Below are positions 25,387-34,284 of a stretch of 64,000 nt of DNA, piece by piece (position 1 is the first letter of the stretch; each line of letters opens with the position of its first letter). Where the stretch lies: contig NZ_CP106951.1 of the NCBI RefSeq assembly GCF_030419005.1, positions 1-64,000 on the forward strand. The letters run 5' to 3'. Both the position numbers and the translations under genes were made by a program. Below the pieces are notes generated by a model. That model had not been told where the DNA came from. It saw nothing but the letters and a program-made list of their open reading frames with translations, and ran no database searches. This DNA comes from Eleftheria terrae (GTDB lineage: Bacteria; Pseudomonadota; Gammaproteobacteria; Burkholderiales; Burkholderiaceae_C).

Positions 25387-26382
25387 ATGGAAGTGACTGC
25401 AGGGGACGATCGTCGCCGCGCTGCGGCGTCCTGCCAGCCGGGCCGACACATCGGAGCCGGCAGCGGCGCAACGATGCGGGGGCTGGTCGGTGGTGACGGT
25501 CATGCCCAGGAAAGTGGCGACGAGCATCCGGGGGTCATGCTCTACACCGAGGCCGACCTGGTGCCGCTGGCCCAGCCGCAGGCCGAGGCGCAGGAAGAGC
25601 GCCGGGTCGGATTGCCGAGCATGGTGGGGCACCTGCTGGAGCTCGACAGCATCGCAGCTCGCGAAGAGCATGTGCGGGCCATGCTGCATGCCACCGGGTT
25701 TGAATGGTTCGCCTATGGCAACGTCTCGCAACAGCGCGGGCGTGGCCTGCCCCAGTCCTTTTTCAGCACTTACTCGAACCCTTCGTGGACGCCGCACTAC
25801 TTCCGCGAGCGCTACTACGAGCTCGACCCGCGCCACCAGGACGCACCACGCTCCAGCCTGCCGCTGGTGTGGGACCTGGACGACATCGTCGCCAACACGC
25901 GCGGCAAGCAGGCTCCGCCACGCATGCGTCGTTTCCTCTCGGACTTCTGTGACAGTGGCATTGCCAGCGGTGTCTTCTTCCGCCTGGCCTCGCCCAACAG
26001 CTCCAACGACCGCACCGTGATCAGCCTGATGTCCAGTGAACGCCGCCGTAACTGGATCACCGACGGCGTGCTCGGGCGAGCCTTGACCTTCGGGCTGAGC
26101 ATGCACGAGTTTCTCTCCCGGCATGCGGCCGGCCCGACTCGCACGGCGAGCGCCTGGCCGACGGTGTCGCCGCTGCAGCGCGAGATCCTCGAATGCCTGA
26201 TCGGGGGCCAGAGCGACAAGCAGATCGCCAGCCGGCTGCGGCTGTCGTCGCACACGGTCGACTACCACCTGCGCCAGCTGCGCCGGCGGTTTTCTGCTCG
26301 CAACCGCGTGCAACTCGTCAACGCCGCCATCGACGCGACGATGTCCGGCATGACCGAAGGCTCGGCCGGCATTCCGCGCTGA
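25387..26382 (+). CDS. LuxR-family regulator with autoinducer-binding domain (LuxR solo)
   Basis: The product has 331 residues from ATG 25387, chosen because GGGAGGTG precedes it; a later ATG at 25537 is possible. The autoinducer-binding domain (about 80-240) keeps the residues that line the acyl-homoserine-lactone pocket: Trp, Tyr, Asp and Pro in SWTPHYFRERYYELDPRHQDA and Trp in LPLVWDLDD. The C-terminal GerE/LuxR helix-turn-helix is LSPLQREILECLIGGQSDKQIASRLRLSSHTVDYHLRQLRRRF-like. The 60-70 residues before the sensor domain are extra compared with LuxR (about 250 residues). No luxI synthase lies in the window, hence a solo receptor here. Confidence 0.88.
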   Translation: MEVTAGDDRRRAAASCQPGRHIGAGSGATMRGLVGGDGHAQESGDEHPGVMLYTEADLVPLAQPQAEAQEERRVGLPSMVGHLLELDSIAAREEHVRAMLHATGFEWFAYGNVSQQRGRGLPQSFFSTYSNPSWTPHYFRERYYELDPRHQDAPRSSLPLVWDLDDIVANTRGKQAPPRMRRFLSDFCDSGIASGVFFRLASPNSSNDRTVISLMSSERRRNWITDGVLGRALTFGLSMHEFLSRHAAGPTRTASAWPTVSPLQREILECLIGGQSDKQIASRLRLSSHTVDYHLRQLRRRFSARNRVQLVNAAIDATMSGMTEGSAGIPR

Positions 26383-26611
26383 GCCTGTGGCATGGATGGC
26401 AGCGGCGGCATGGTATGCCGCCGCTGTCAGCAACTATTTCCTGAATGCTGCTGAAATCGCCGCGCTCCGCGCGGGGCGACTCGGCACGCCTGTTGCCTTG
26501 GCTGGTGGGACTCGCGGCCGGGGCCGAGGAGGAGAAGCTGGCCGGCATGCGGCCCACCTGACCCCGTGAACAAGACGAGCAGCGAGGGTCGCAGAAGAAC
26601 ACAGGTGGCTC

Positions 26612-27214
26612 ATGCTATTTTTTTCGATTTATCGTTGGTTCCGTAGTGCACCGTCCGCGCATCGCTGGGGGGCGGCCCTTTTCATGATGCTGTTGCTGCT
26701 CGGCTCGCGGCCGGCTCATGCAGCGGGCTGGACACCCGAGCTGGGCTTTGTCCAGTATGGCCAGGCGAAGTCCGACACCACCGCCGCCACGGTGGGGCTG
26801 ATCTGGCCCTGGCAGCGGTCCTGGCCCTGGGCAGGCGGCCAGTGGTCCGGCTACTGGGAGGCCGCGGTCGGCCGCTGGTCGACCGACGGCGTCAACGGCG
26901 GCCGGGACCGGTCCTGGGTCACCCAGGTCGGCCTGACGCCGGTGTTTCGCTGGCGCGGCGAGGCCGGGCACTCGCCATGGTTCTTTGAGGGCGGCATTGG
27001 CCTCACGGTCGTCACGCCCATCTACCGCAGCGGCAGCAAGCGCTTCAGCACCGGGTTCAATTTCGGCGACCACTTGGCCGTGGGCCGCAACTTCGGTGAC
27101 GACCAGCGGCATGAACTGTCGCTGCGCTACCAGCACTTCTCCAATGGCGGCATCAAGCATCCCAACCCGGGAGAGGATTTCATCCAGCTCCGCTACGCCT
27201 TCTCCTTCCGCTGA
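26612..27214 (+). CDS. pagL: Lipid A 3-O-deacylase, PagL family
   Basis: The 200-residue precursor has a signal peptide (ending SRPAHA before AGWTPE) and an outer-membrane beta-barrel body. The PagL active-site signature is near the C-terminus, LSLRYQHFSNGGIKHPNPGEDF, with the catalytic His-Ser pair in HFS and the conserved Asn/Gly. The protein ends in Phe-containing AFSFR, typical of barrel proteins. It removes the 3-linked acyl chain from lipid A in the outer membrane, lowering its immune recognition and changing permeability. Start ATG 26612 follows AGGTGG. Confidence 0.9.
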   Translation: MLFFSIYRWFRSAPSAHRWGAALFMMLLLLGSRPAHAAGWTPELGFVQYGQAKSDTTAATVGLIWPWQRSWPWAGGQWSGYWEAAVGRWSTDGVNGGRDRSWVTQVGLTPVFRWRGEAGHSPWFFEGGIGLTVVTPIYRSGSKRFSTGFNFGDHLAVGRNFGDDQRHELSLRYQHFSNGGIKHPNPGEDFIQLRYAFSFR

Positions 27215-27245
27215 GGGCGGGCGCCACTTGGGGTATCGTGCCGCC

Positions 27246-27668
27246 ATGGCAAGCGTTCCCAGCAATCCCCAGAAGTTCGCCGTGCAGGTTCAACCCAGCA
27301 CGATAGACGGCACCGGCGTGTTCGCCGCAGAGCCGATCCCGCCGTACAAGAAGATCGGGGAGTTGCGGGGCGAGTCCATCAGCGTGACCGAAGCACGACG
27401 CCGGGCACGTCGGCAACAGCGCATCATGATCGTGGAGGTGTCGGAGAAGCGGGCCATCGACGCCTCGGGCTCCAACGACCCGATGCGCTTCACCAATCAC
27501 TCCTGCTCGCCCAACACGGTGCTGCGGATTCGCCAGGGCCGCGTCGAGTTCTATGCCTTGCGAGCCATCGCGTCCGGCGAAGAGCTCACCGCGAACTATG
27601 GCGAGACCCATCACGAGGGCCGGCTGGAATGCCGTTGCGGCGCGCCGAACTGCGTCGGGCGGCTGTGA
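27246..27668 (+). CDS. SET-domain protein, putative lysine methyltransferase
   Basis: The product has 140 residues from ATG 27246. The whole protein is a compact SET domain: GTGVFAAEPIPPYKKIGEL (GxG motif), DPMRFTNHSCSPNTVLR (the NHSC pseudoknot motif) and EELTANYGE, followed by a post-SET cysteine cluster (CRCGAPNCVG). These features predict SAM-dependent protein lysine methylation. Bacterial SET proteins are scattered in distribution and often thought to come from eukaryotes. It starts 31 bases after pagL on the same strand but need not be functionally linked, and it converges with ligD. Confidence 0.9.
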   Translation: MASVPSNPQKFAVQVQPSTIDGTGVFAAEPIPPYKKIGELRGESISVTEARRRARRQQRIMIVEVSEKRAIDASGSNDPMRFTNHSCSPNTVLRIRQGRVEFYALRAIASGEELTANYGETHHEGRLECRCGAPNCVGRL

Positions 27669-27698
27669 GCCGGTGCCTGTGGTGCGCCCCCGACCGGT

Positions 27699-30323
27699 TT
27701 ATTGGTAACCGAAAGATTTCATCGCGGCGGTGAGCGTTTGGCGGGTGGCGGCGTAGTCGGCCCACGGATCGAGCGAGAGGCGTTGTGGCGCGGTGAAGAT
27801 GTTCCACTGCGCGCCGCCTTCCAGGTCGTCGAGTTCGTCCCAGCTGCAGGGGATGGATACGCCCATGCCGGGACGGGCGCGCGCGGAGAAGGCGGCGGCG
27901 GTGGTGGCGCCGCGGCCATTGCGGAGGTAGTCGACGAAGATCTTGCCAACCCGATTGCGCGGGCCGCTCTTGGCCACGAAGCGGCTGGGCACCACCCGCG
28001 CCAGGTGCTGCACCAGCGCCTGTGAGAAGCCCTTGACCGTGTCCCAGTCGTGCCGGGGCGTCAGCGGCACCACCACGTGCAGCCCCTTGCCGCCGCTGGT
28101 CTTAAGAAAGCTGCGCAGGCCGAGTTCATCCAGCAGCGTGCGGGTCAGCTGGGCGGCCTCGGCCACCTTGTCCCAGCTCACGCCTTCGCCGGGGTCGAGG
28201 TCGAAGGTCATGCGGTCGGGCTTTTCCAGGGCCCGGGTGGTGGCGTTCCAGGTGTGCAGCTCGATGACGTTCATCTGTGCGGCGCCGATCAGGGCTTCGA
28301 CGCTGTCGATCTCCAGCAGCGGTTCACGGCCGGGGTCGAGGGTGGGATCGAGCTGGCGGACGCCGGCCATCTTGAGCGTGTCGCCGTGTTTCTGGAAGAA
28401 CAGCTCGCCACCGATGCCCGACGGCGCCCGCACCAGTGCCACCGGACGGCGCGCCAGGTGCGGCAGCATGGCGTCGGCCACCCGCAGGTAGTAGGTCACC
28501 AGGTCGAGCTTGGTGGCGCCGCTGCTGGGGTCGATGACCCGTTCCGGGTGGCTGATGCGCAGCCCTTCCGGCAGCTCGGCCGGGCGGGGCGCACTGCGGC
28601 GGCGGGTCGCCTTGCCCGCGGCGGTGCCGGCAGCCGGCTTCGCGGGCGCAGGGGCCGGGGCTTTGCCGGCCTTGCCGGCTTTGGCTGGCGTGGGCGCCGG
28701 GGCCGTGTCGGCATTGGCCGGCGTGGCAGGCACCTCGCGGGTGATGGCGCGGGCTGGCTTGTCGCTGCGCAGGCCGTGGAAGACGGAATGGCGGATGCGG
28801 CCATCCGGCGTCCATTCGCTGAAGGACACCTCGGCCACCAGCTTCGGTTCCACCCAGCGGCCCTTCGCTTCGCGCGGCTTGCCGGCGAAGGGCGTGCGCT
28901 CGGTTTCCAGCGCCTGCAGTTTCTCCCGCAGCAGCTTCAGCGTGCGGGTGTCAAAGCCGGTGCCGACGTTGCCGGCGTATCGCAGCTCGCCGGCCTCGTC
29001 ATGGATGCCGAGCAGCAAGGAGCCAAGGCCTGAGCGGCTGCCCTTGGGCTCGGTGTAGCCCCCGATCACGAACTCCTGCCGATGCGTGCACTTGAGCTTG
29101 ATCCAGGTGGGCGAACGGCGGCTCACATAGGGTGCGTCGCGTCGCTTGCCGATCACGCCTTCCAGGCGCAAACGGCAGGCGCTTTGCAGCATCTCGGCAG
29201 CACCGGCCTGAAAGTCCTGGCTGAATCGCAGGCGCTCGGACGTGGAGCGCTCCAGCAGCCGCGCCAGCAGTTCGCGCCGCTGCCACAGTGGCACCTTGCG
29301 CAGGTCATGGCCGGCGTAGTAGGGCAGGTCGAACAGGAAGTAGCGGATGTGCTCGGTGCGAGCGGCGTCGAAGGCGTTCTGCAGGGCGTTGAAGTCCGGC
29401 ACGCCGTGCTCGTCGAGCACCACGATCTCACCGTCCAGCCAGGCCGAAGCCAGCTTCAACCCGCGTAGCGCGGTGGCGAGACTGCTCATCTTGGCGGTCC
29501 AGTCGTTGCCGTTGCGGGTGAAGAGCCGCACCTCGCTGCCCTCGATGCGGGCCAGCAGCCGGTAGCCATCGAACTTGGCCTCGTAGATGTAGTCGGCGCT
29601 GTCGGGCACCTGCTCGACCAGGGTGGCCAGCTGGGGAGCGAGTGTCAGGGGCAGGGCGGCTGGTGCGGCGGCGTCGGGCAGCTCGCCGGCGGTCGCCGCG
29701 CGGCGCCTCGGCTTCTTGCTTGCAGCCGTTGATTCGGTCGCTGCGGGCGACGCCGCACGCCGGGTCGCGGCACCCGGGCCGCTGATCACGCTGTCGGGCA
29801 GCTCGTCCACCACGCTGAACTGCGACGCCGGGCGGGCTGCCTCGTCGCGCTCCTTGATCAGCAGCCAGGGCTCCTGCCGTTCACCGCCGCGGCCGTGCAT
29901 GCGCACCAGTGTCCAGTGGCCCTGCAGCTTCTCGCCGTCGAGCCGGAACTTGAGCTTGCCCGCGCGGTAGCCGGCCTCGGGGTCGCCCACCGGCGTCCAG
30001 GTGCCCCGGTCCCAGACGATGACGGTGCCCGCACCGTACTGACGCGGCGGGATGACGCCCTCGAAGCTCGCATACGACAGTGGATGGTCTTCGACATGCA
30101 CGGCCATGCGCCGGTCGTCTGGGTCGAGGCTGGGGCCCTTTGGCACCGCCCAGCTCTTCAGGGTGCCGCCCAGTTCGAGCCGGAAGTCGTAGTGCAGCCG
30201 TCGCGCGGCATGCTTCTGGATCACGAAAGACAGGCTCTTGCCGGCCCTGGCGGCCTTGCCGCGCGGCTCGGGGGTGATGTTGAAGTCGCGCTTTTCCCAA
30301 TAGCGGTCGAGGGCTTGCGGCAT
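27699..30323 (-). CDS. ligD: ATP-dependent DNA ligase D (phosphoesterase-ligase-polymerase)
   Basis: The 874-residue protein has three domains in the Pseudomonas order. The 3'-phosphoesterase (about 1-180) carries FVIQKHAARRLHYDFRLE. The ATP-dependent ligase (about 220-540) has adenylation Lys250 in EAKFDGYR. The AEP-type polymerase/primase (about 590-874) shows the MTFDLDPGEG catalytic Asp pair. Low-complexity Ala/Pro/Lys linkers separate the domains (SKKPRRRAATAG and TPAKAGKAGKAPAPAPAKP). With Ku it repairs double-strand breaks by end joining. The ku gene lies 38 bases upstream on the same strand, so they form an operon. This end-joining system is important in non-dividing cells. Confidence 0.96.
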   Translation of the reverse strand: MPQALDRYWEKRDFNITPEPRGKAARAGKSLSFVIQKHAARRLHYDFRLELGGTLKSWAVPKGPSLDPDDRRMAVHVEDHPLSYASFEGVIPPRQYGAGTVIVWDRGTWTPVGDPEAGYRAGKLKFRLDGEKLQGHWTLVRMHGRGGERQEPWLLIKERDEAARPASQFSVVDELPDSVISGPGAATRRAASPAATESTAASKKPRRRAATAGELPDAAAPAALPLTLAPQLATLVEQVPDSADYIYEAKFDGYRLLARIEGSEVRLFTRNGNDWTAKMSSLATALRGLKLASAWLDGEIVVLDEHGVPDFNALQNAFDAARTEHIRYFLFDLPYYAGHDLRKVPLWQRRELLARLLERSTSERLRFSQDFQAGAAEMLQSACRLRLEGVIGKRRDAPYVSRRSPTWIKLKCTHRQEFVIGGYTEPKGSRSGLGSLLLGIHDEAGELRYAGNVGTGFDTRTLKLLREKLQALETERTPFAGKPREAKGRWVEPKLVAEVSFSEWTPDGRIRHSVFHGLRSDKPARAITREVPATPANADTAPAPTPAKAGKAGKAPAPAPAKPAAGTAAGKATRRRSAPRPAELPEGLRISHPERVIDPSSGATKLDLVTYYLRVADAMLPHLARRPVALVRAPSGIGGELFFQKHGDTLKMAGVRQLDPTLDPGREPLLEIDSVEALIGAAQMNVIELHTWNATTRALEKPDRMTFDLDPGEGVSWDKVAEAAQLTRTLLDELGLRSFLKTSGGKGLHVVVPLTPRHDWDTVKGFSQALVQHLARVVPSRFVAKSGPRNRVGKIFVDYLRNGRGATTAAAFSARARPGMGVSIPCSWDELDDLEGGAQWNIFTAPQRLSLDPWADYAATRQTLTAAMKSFGYQ

Positions 30324-30361
30324 GGCGGGCGGTGGGCGGCGTGGCTCGGCTCGGTGTCAGC

Positions 30362-31411
30362 TCAGGCGCGTTTGCGCCGTGCGGGGGCCGGGGCGGGCGC
30401 CTCGGCGGCCTTGCGGGTGCCGGCGGCCTTGCGTGCCGGCTCGGCTTGCGCCGAGCGGGTGCTGCGGGCGCTCGTCTTGCGAGCGCTGGCACCGCCGGCA
30501 GCCGCACTGCGCTTGCCAGCGGGCACGGGCGATGGGGCTGCCGCCGTCTTGCCACCCACATGCATCGGCTTGACCTTGCCATCCCCATCGCCCGCTGCTG
30601 GCTTGCGCTCGGCCCGCTGCACGCTCTGGCGCAGCGCGGCCATCAGATCGATCACCTGGGCGCCGCCGCCGCGGTCGGCCGCTTCGTCGCCGGCCGGCGT
30701 CAAGGTGTGGGTCTCGCCCGCCTCGATGCGCGCCTCGATGCGGGCCAGCAGGTCTTCTCGATAGGTGTCGCGGTACTGCTCGGGCTGCCAGCCTTGCGAC
30801 ATCTCGTCCACCAGGCGCTCGGCCATCTCCAGCTCCCGCTCGCCCACGCCGACCTTCTTCAGCTCGCTGTCCGGCACATAGAGGTCCTCGGGCTGCAGCA
30901 CCTCGTCCGGGAAGCGCATGGTGTTGAGCATCAGCACATCACCCTGCACGAGCACGGCCGCCAGCCGCTGCTTGGTGTGGATCACCACCTTGGCCAGGCC
31001 GGCGCGCCCGCTGCGACGCATCACTTCGCGAAGCAGGGCATAGCCTTTCTCGCCGCGCTTGCCCACTTCCAGGTAATAGGGCACCTCGAAGTGGGCCGGC
31101 GAGATCTCGGCGGTGTCGACGAAGCCGAGGATGTCCACCGTCTGGGTCGCCTCGGGATTGGCCTGCTTGAAATCTTCATCGCTCATCAGCACGTACTCGC
31201 CTGGCTCGTAGGCGTAGCCCTTGACGATGTGCTCGCTCTCGATCGGCTTGCCGGTGCGCTTGTTGATGCGCTGGTAACCCACCGGGGCCATGTCACGCTT
31301 GTCGAGCCAGTCGAAGTCCAGGTCTTTCTTGCGCGACGCTGCCCGCAAGGTCACCGGGATGTGGACCAGGCCGAAGGTGATGGCTCCTTTCCAAACGACT
31401 CGTGCTGCCAT
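30362..31411 (-). CDS. ku: Non-homologous end-joining protein Ku
   Basis: The 349-residue protein contains the full bacterial Ku core (MAARVVWKGAITFGLVHIPVTL, KRTGKPIESEHIVKGYAYEPGEYVLM, PYYLEVGKRGEKGYALLREVM). Ku rings bind DNA ends and recruit LigD. After about residue 260 comes a long basic Ala/Lys/Arg-rich tail (SARKTSARSTRSAQAEPARK) of the kind that binds DNA and lets Ku slide inward from ends. It is about 50-70 residues longer than minimal bacterial Ku. It precedes ligD in one operon. Confidence 0.96.
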   Translation of the reverse strand: MAARVVWKGAITFGLVHIPVTLRAASRKKDLDFDWLDKRDMAPVGYQRINKRTGKPIESEHIVKGYAYEPGEYVLMSDEDFKQANPEATQTVDILGFVDTAEISPAHFEVPYYLEVGKRGEKGYALLREVMRRSGRAGLAKVVIHTKQRLAAVLVQGDVLMLNTMRFPDEVLQPEDLYVPDSELKKVGVGERELEMAERLVDEMSQGWQPEQYRDTYREDLLARIEARIEAGETHTLTPAGDEAADRGGGAQVIDLMAALRQSVQRAERKPAAGDGDGKVKPMHVGGKTAAAPSPVPAGKRSAAAGGASARKTSARSTRSAQAEPARKAAGTRKAAEAPAPAPARRKRA

Positions 31412-31466
31412 GCAGGGACAGCAGCAACCGGTATGCCTGTAAATTCATGCAGGTTGTTGGCCGCAT

Positions 31467-31778
31467 TCACCGGGCGCGTGCCTCGGCCTGCCCGTGCGGA
31501 GGCGCGGCCTGTGCACGGCGCTGGCGCCGGGTGTTGCGCCAGAAGATGGCCTGGCCTGCAATTGCGCTGACGAGCAGGGCCAGGTTGACGAAGAGGAACA
31601 CCCAGTTCTCGAGCAAGGCGCTGTAGACCGAAAAGCCCAGCGAGGCGGCCGACTGGCCGATGAACAGCCAGGACGACACGCCGGTGCTGTCGCCGCTCAG
31701 GTATTGCTTGCGCACCTGGTGGAAGATGGTCCAGAGGAGGACGGCGGCACTGAGCCAGCCGATGATCTCGGTTGCCAT
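31467..31778 (-). CDS. Small three-helix membrane protein, SemiSWEET/PQ-loop-like
   Basis: The product has 103 residues with three hydrophobic helices (IIGWLSAAVLLWTIFHQVRKQY, SSWLFIGQSAASLGFSVYSAL and WVFLFVNLALLVSAIAGQAIF), the layout of one SemiSWEET unit. The stretch TIFHQVRKQYLSGDSTGVSSWLF resembles the PQ-loop pattern, with QV in place of PQ. Two such units dimerise to move small sugars. The polar tail is basic. It is 55 bases upstream of ku on the same strand, so the three genes may be co-transcribed, though a functional link is not obvious. Confidence 0.65.
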   Translation of the reverse strand: MATEIIGWLSAAVLLWTIFHQVRKQYLSGDSTGVSSWLFIGQSAASLGFSVYSALLENWVFLFVNLALLVSAIAGQAIFWRNTRRQRRAQAAPPHGQAEARAR

Positions 31779-31835
31779 GCGGGAGGATCCTTTCCAGTGA
31801 GGTTGTGGGTTGGCGCTCGATGGCCTACTGCCGGC

Positions 31836-33956
31836 TCAGCGGCGCGCCGGGGCGGGTGCCTTGCGGGCGGCGGGGGCGCCCGTGGTGCCGCGCAGGCTCT
31901 CCAGGGCGTTGCGACAGCCGTTGTCCTCGCCTTCGCCGGGGTCGATCATCGGGATCACGGCCGCCAGCGGATTCACCGCCGCGAGCGCCGCCGCTGCCAG
32001 CAGCTTCAGGCCGAGCGACTTGCCTTCGAGCTTGACTTGCGGGTCGGCAAAGCTGCCTTCCAGCCGAATGGGCGAGCGCAGCGACAGCGGCGAGAAGTCC
32101 TTCGGTCGCGCGTTCAGGCGCAACGCCAGGCTCTCCTTGGCCAGCGACAGCTGGCCCGACACCAGCACCAAGGTGTCCGGCGTGTCGATCACGCCCAGCT
32201 CGGTATCCAGCACGCCGTCCTTGGCCCGGAAGCGGGTGACGGCGCAGTGCATGGGCAGCGACTCGTCGCCCTTGATCAGCACGCCCAGGGCCTGTGCGAT
32301 GTCGATGCCCAGCGCCTCGACCACCAAGTGCGAGATCTGCCCCTTGCGCACCCACAGCGCCGCATGGCCATCCAGGGAGCCGAGCATGGCGGCGGTGGAC
32401 TTGCCGACCCCGCGGAACTTCGCTTCGCCGCCGAGCACGCCGCTCACATAGCCGGGCGCCTTCTCTCCTTCTGCGGCCGCGCGCTGGTTGCGGGCCTGGA
32501 TCCAGCGCTCCAGGTCGATGCCGGACCACTGCAGGTCGATGTCCCAGCGCGGCTGCGCGGGGCGGCTGTCGAGTCCGATGTCGCCACGCACCTCGCCGCC
32601 GGAGGCGCGGGCCAGCAGTTTCGAGATGTTGAGTACGCCGTCCTTCAGCGTGATGTGGCCCTGCAGCGGCGTCAAGTCGCTCAGCAGTCCGGTGCCGAGG
32701 TCCAGCTTGCGCAGGTTGATGCGCACATCGGCATTCATCGCCCTGAGCGACGGGATGTTGAACTCGCGTGCCGGCAGCACATGCCCGTCCGGGGCGCGTC
32801 GCGGCCGCTCTTCGTCGGGTGGTGGGGCGCCGAAGGCCGGCCCCAGATCCGCCAGCGTCAGGCTCTCGCCCTGCAGTTCGCCGCTGAGGAGCGGCACCTG
32901 CGGCCGCCGGTCGTAGGTGAAATCACCACCGAGCCGGCTGGTACCCACCGCCAGCCGTGCGATGCGGGCCTTGTACAGGTCGCCGTCCTTGCTGAGCCGG
33001 CCCTTCATCTCGAAGTGAGCGGTGGTGGGCAAGGTGACGCCGGCCGGTGCACCGACCGCGGCCAGTGACGGGCCGGACACCGAGAAGTCGCCCTCGATGC
33101 CGCGCAGCCGCAAGATGTCCTTCGCCTGCCCCTTGAAGTCGAGCTTCGCCTTGCCGGCGCTGGCTTGTAGGGTGAGCGGCACCGGTGGGGCGCCTTCCGT
33201 CGGCGTGACCAGTGGCAGCAAGCCCTCAGAGGTAATACCGAACTTGAACTGCGCACCGGCGAAGCGCTTGACGCCTTCCCGGTAGCGGCCTTCGCCCTCG
33301 ATGCCGAGGCCGCCGCCGCCGCTGCTGGCTCCTTCATCGGTGCGCGCACGAACCTCCATCTGCAGGCCGATGACTTCGTCGTTGTAGCTCACCGCGCCGC
33401 CGCCGACCACCAGGCGGTCGAAGGTCGGCACCGGAGCGGCGCCCGGCTGGGGGGCCTGGTCAGGTGGCGTGAACTGCCAGTTGGCTCGGCCATCGGCGGC
33501 CCGCCACAGCGAGGCCGTCATGCGCCGCACCTCGAGCGCTTTCACATGCACCTCGGCGCCCGGCGTCTGCCGCAGAGGGGCCAGTACCGTGGCATAGGGC
33601 AGGGCCAGCAGCACACCTTCGGCCTGCACCAGGGGCTCGGCGTGGCCCCGGGCAGCGGCCCAGGCCGGGGCGCCGAGGGCGAACGCATCGCTCTTCAGGC
33701 GAATGCCGCCGAGCAGGCTGAGCCGGAAGTCCTCGCCGATGAGCACATCGCGCTGCAGGCGCTGCTGCAGCGCGCGCTGGATGGGGCCTCGCAGGAAGGG
33801 CCAGCCGGCCCACTCGCAGGCGGCAAAGGCCAGCACGAAGAGGAGCAGCAGCAACCCGATCCAGGTCAGTGGGCGTCGTGGCAGCCGGCGTCGCAGGGAC
33901 GCCGGCGCGGTCGACGGGGGAGGGGCGGGCGAAGCGGCAGGGGTGGTGTGCGTCAC
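31836..33956 (-). CDS. AsmA-family envelope protein
   Basis: The product has about 706 residues if the GTG at 33956 is used (VTHTTPAASPAPPPS); a TTG 33 codons earlier is possible and no ribosome-binding site decides. A Pro/Arg-rich start is followed by one membrane helix (LTWIGLLLLLFVLAFAACEWAGWPFL), then the AsmA N-terminal domain (GPIQRALQQRLQRDVLIGEDFRL) and a long repeated beta structure to the C-terminal AsmA_2 region (KSLGLKLLAAAALAAVNPLAAVIPMIDPGEGEDNGC). The family forms rod-like bridges in the periplasm that help move phospholipids to the outer membrane. It is divergent from glgB. Confidence 0.88.
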   Translation of the reverse strand: MTHTTPAASPAPPPSTAPASLRRRLPRRPLTWIGLLLLLFVLAFAACEWAGWPFLRGPIQRALQQRLQRDVLIGEDFRLSLLGGIRLKSDAFALGAPAWAAARGHAEPLVQAEGVLLALPYATVLAPLRQTPGAEVHVKALEVRRMTASLWRAADGRANWQFTPPDQAPQPGAAPVPTFDRLVVGGGAVSYNDEVIGLQMEVRARTDEGASSGGGGLGIEGEGRYREGVKRFAGAQFKFGITSEGLLPLVTPTEGAPPVPLTLQASAGKAKLDFKGQAKDILRLRGIEGDFSVSGPSLAAVGAPAGVTLPTTAHFEMKGRLSKDGDLYKARIARLAVGTSRLGGDFTYDRRPQVPLLSGELQGESLTLADLGPAFGAPPPDEERPRRAPDGHVLPAREFNIPSLRAMNADVRINLRKLDLGTGLLSDLTPLQGHITLKDGVLNISKLLARASGGEVRGDIGLDSRPAQPRWDIDLQWSGIDLERWIQARNQRAAAEGEKAPGYVSGVLGGEAKFRGVGKSTAAMLGSLDGHAALWVRKGQISHLVVEALGIDIAQALGVLIKGDESLPMHCAVTRFRAKDGVLDTELGVIDTPDTLVLVSGQLSLAKESLALRLNARPKDFSPLSLRSPIRLEGSFADPQVKLEGKSLGLKLLAAAALAAVNPLAAVIPMIDPGEGEDNGCRNALESLRGTTGAPAARKAPAPARR

Positions 33957-34284
33957 AAGCGCAGCAGAGCAAGGCAAGTGCCCGGCAGCCGGCCTGCCAT
34001 GGAAACGGCGCTGGTGTCTGTGGCGACCAGACTTTTCTACGGCAAGGTCGGGCAATGCGACGAGCGGCGCCCCCGGGAAGTGGCTGCAGGCGTAGCCGCT
34101 TGATCGGCGGGAACAGGAGGGCGCTCACCTCGGAGAAGCGCGGAATGCCACGGAAGCGGCAGATTCCGTGAACTTCGGCACGCTGATTGCCGATGAAGCG
34201 TGGTCATTCACCGGCATCCCGGCGGGTGGCGGCCAGCGCCGCCGACCCGAGTAGCAAAGACCCACCAGAACGGAGCACGTCCGA
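33957..34284. other. Divergent control region between asmA-like gene and glgB
   Basis: It holds the leader of the glucan operon. A dyad at 34149-34170 is listed separately. No gene is seen. Confidence 0.5.
34149..34170. promoter_or_regulatory. Dyad upstream of glgB, operator candidate
   Basis: CACGGAA and TTCCGTG are perfect 7-bp arms separated by 8 bases, 114 bases before the glgB start. It lies where an operator for the glucan operon would be expected. The cognate regulator is unknown. Confidence 0.45.
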
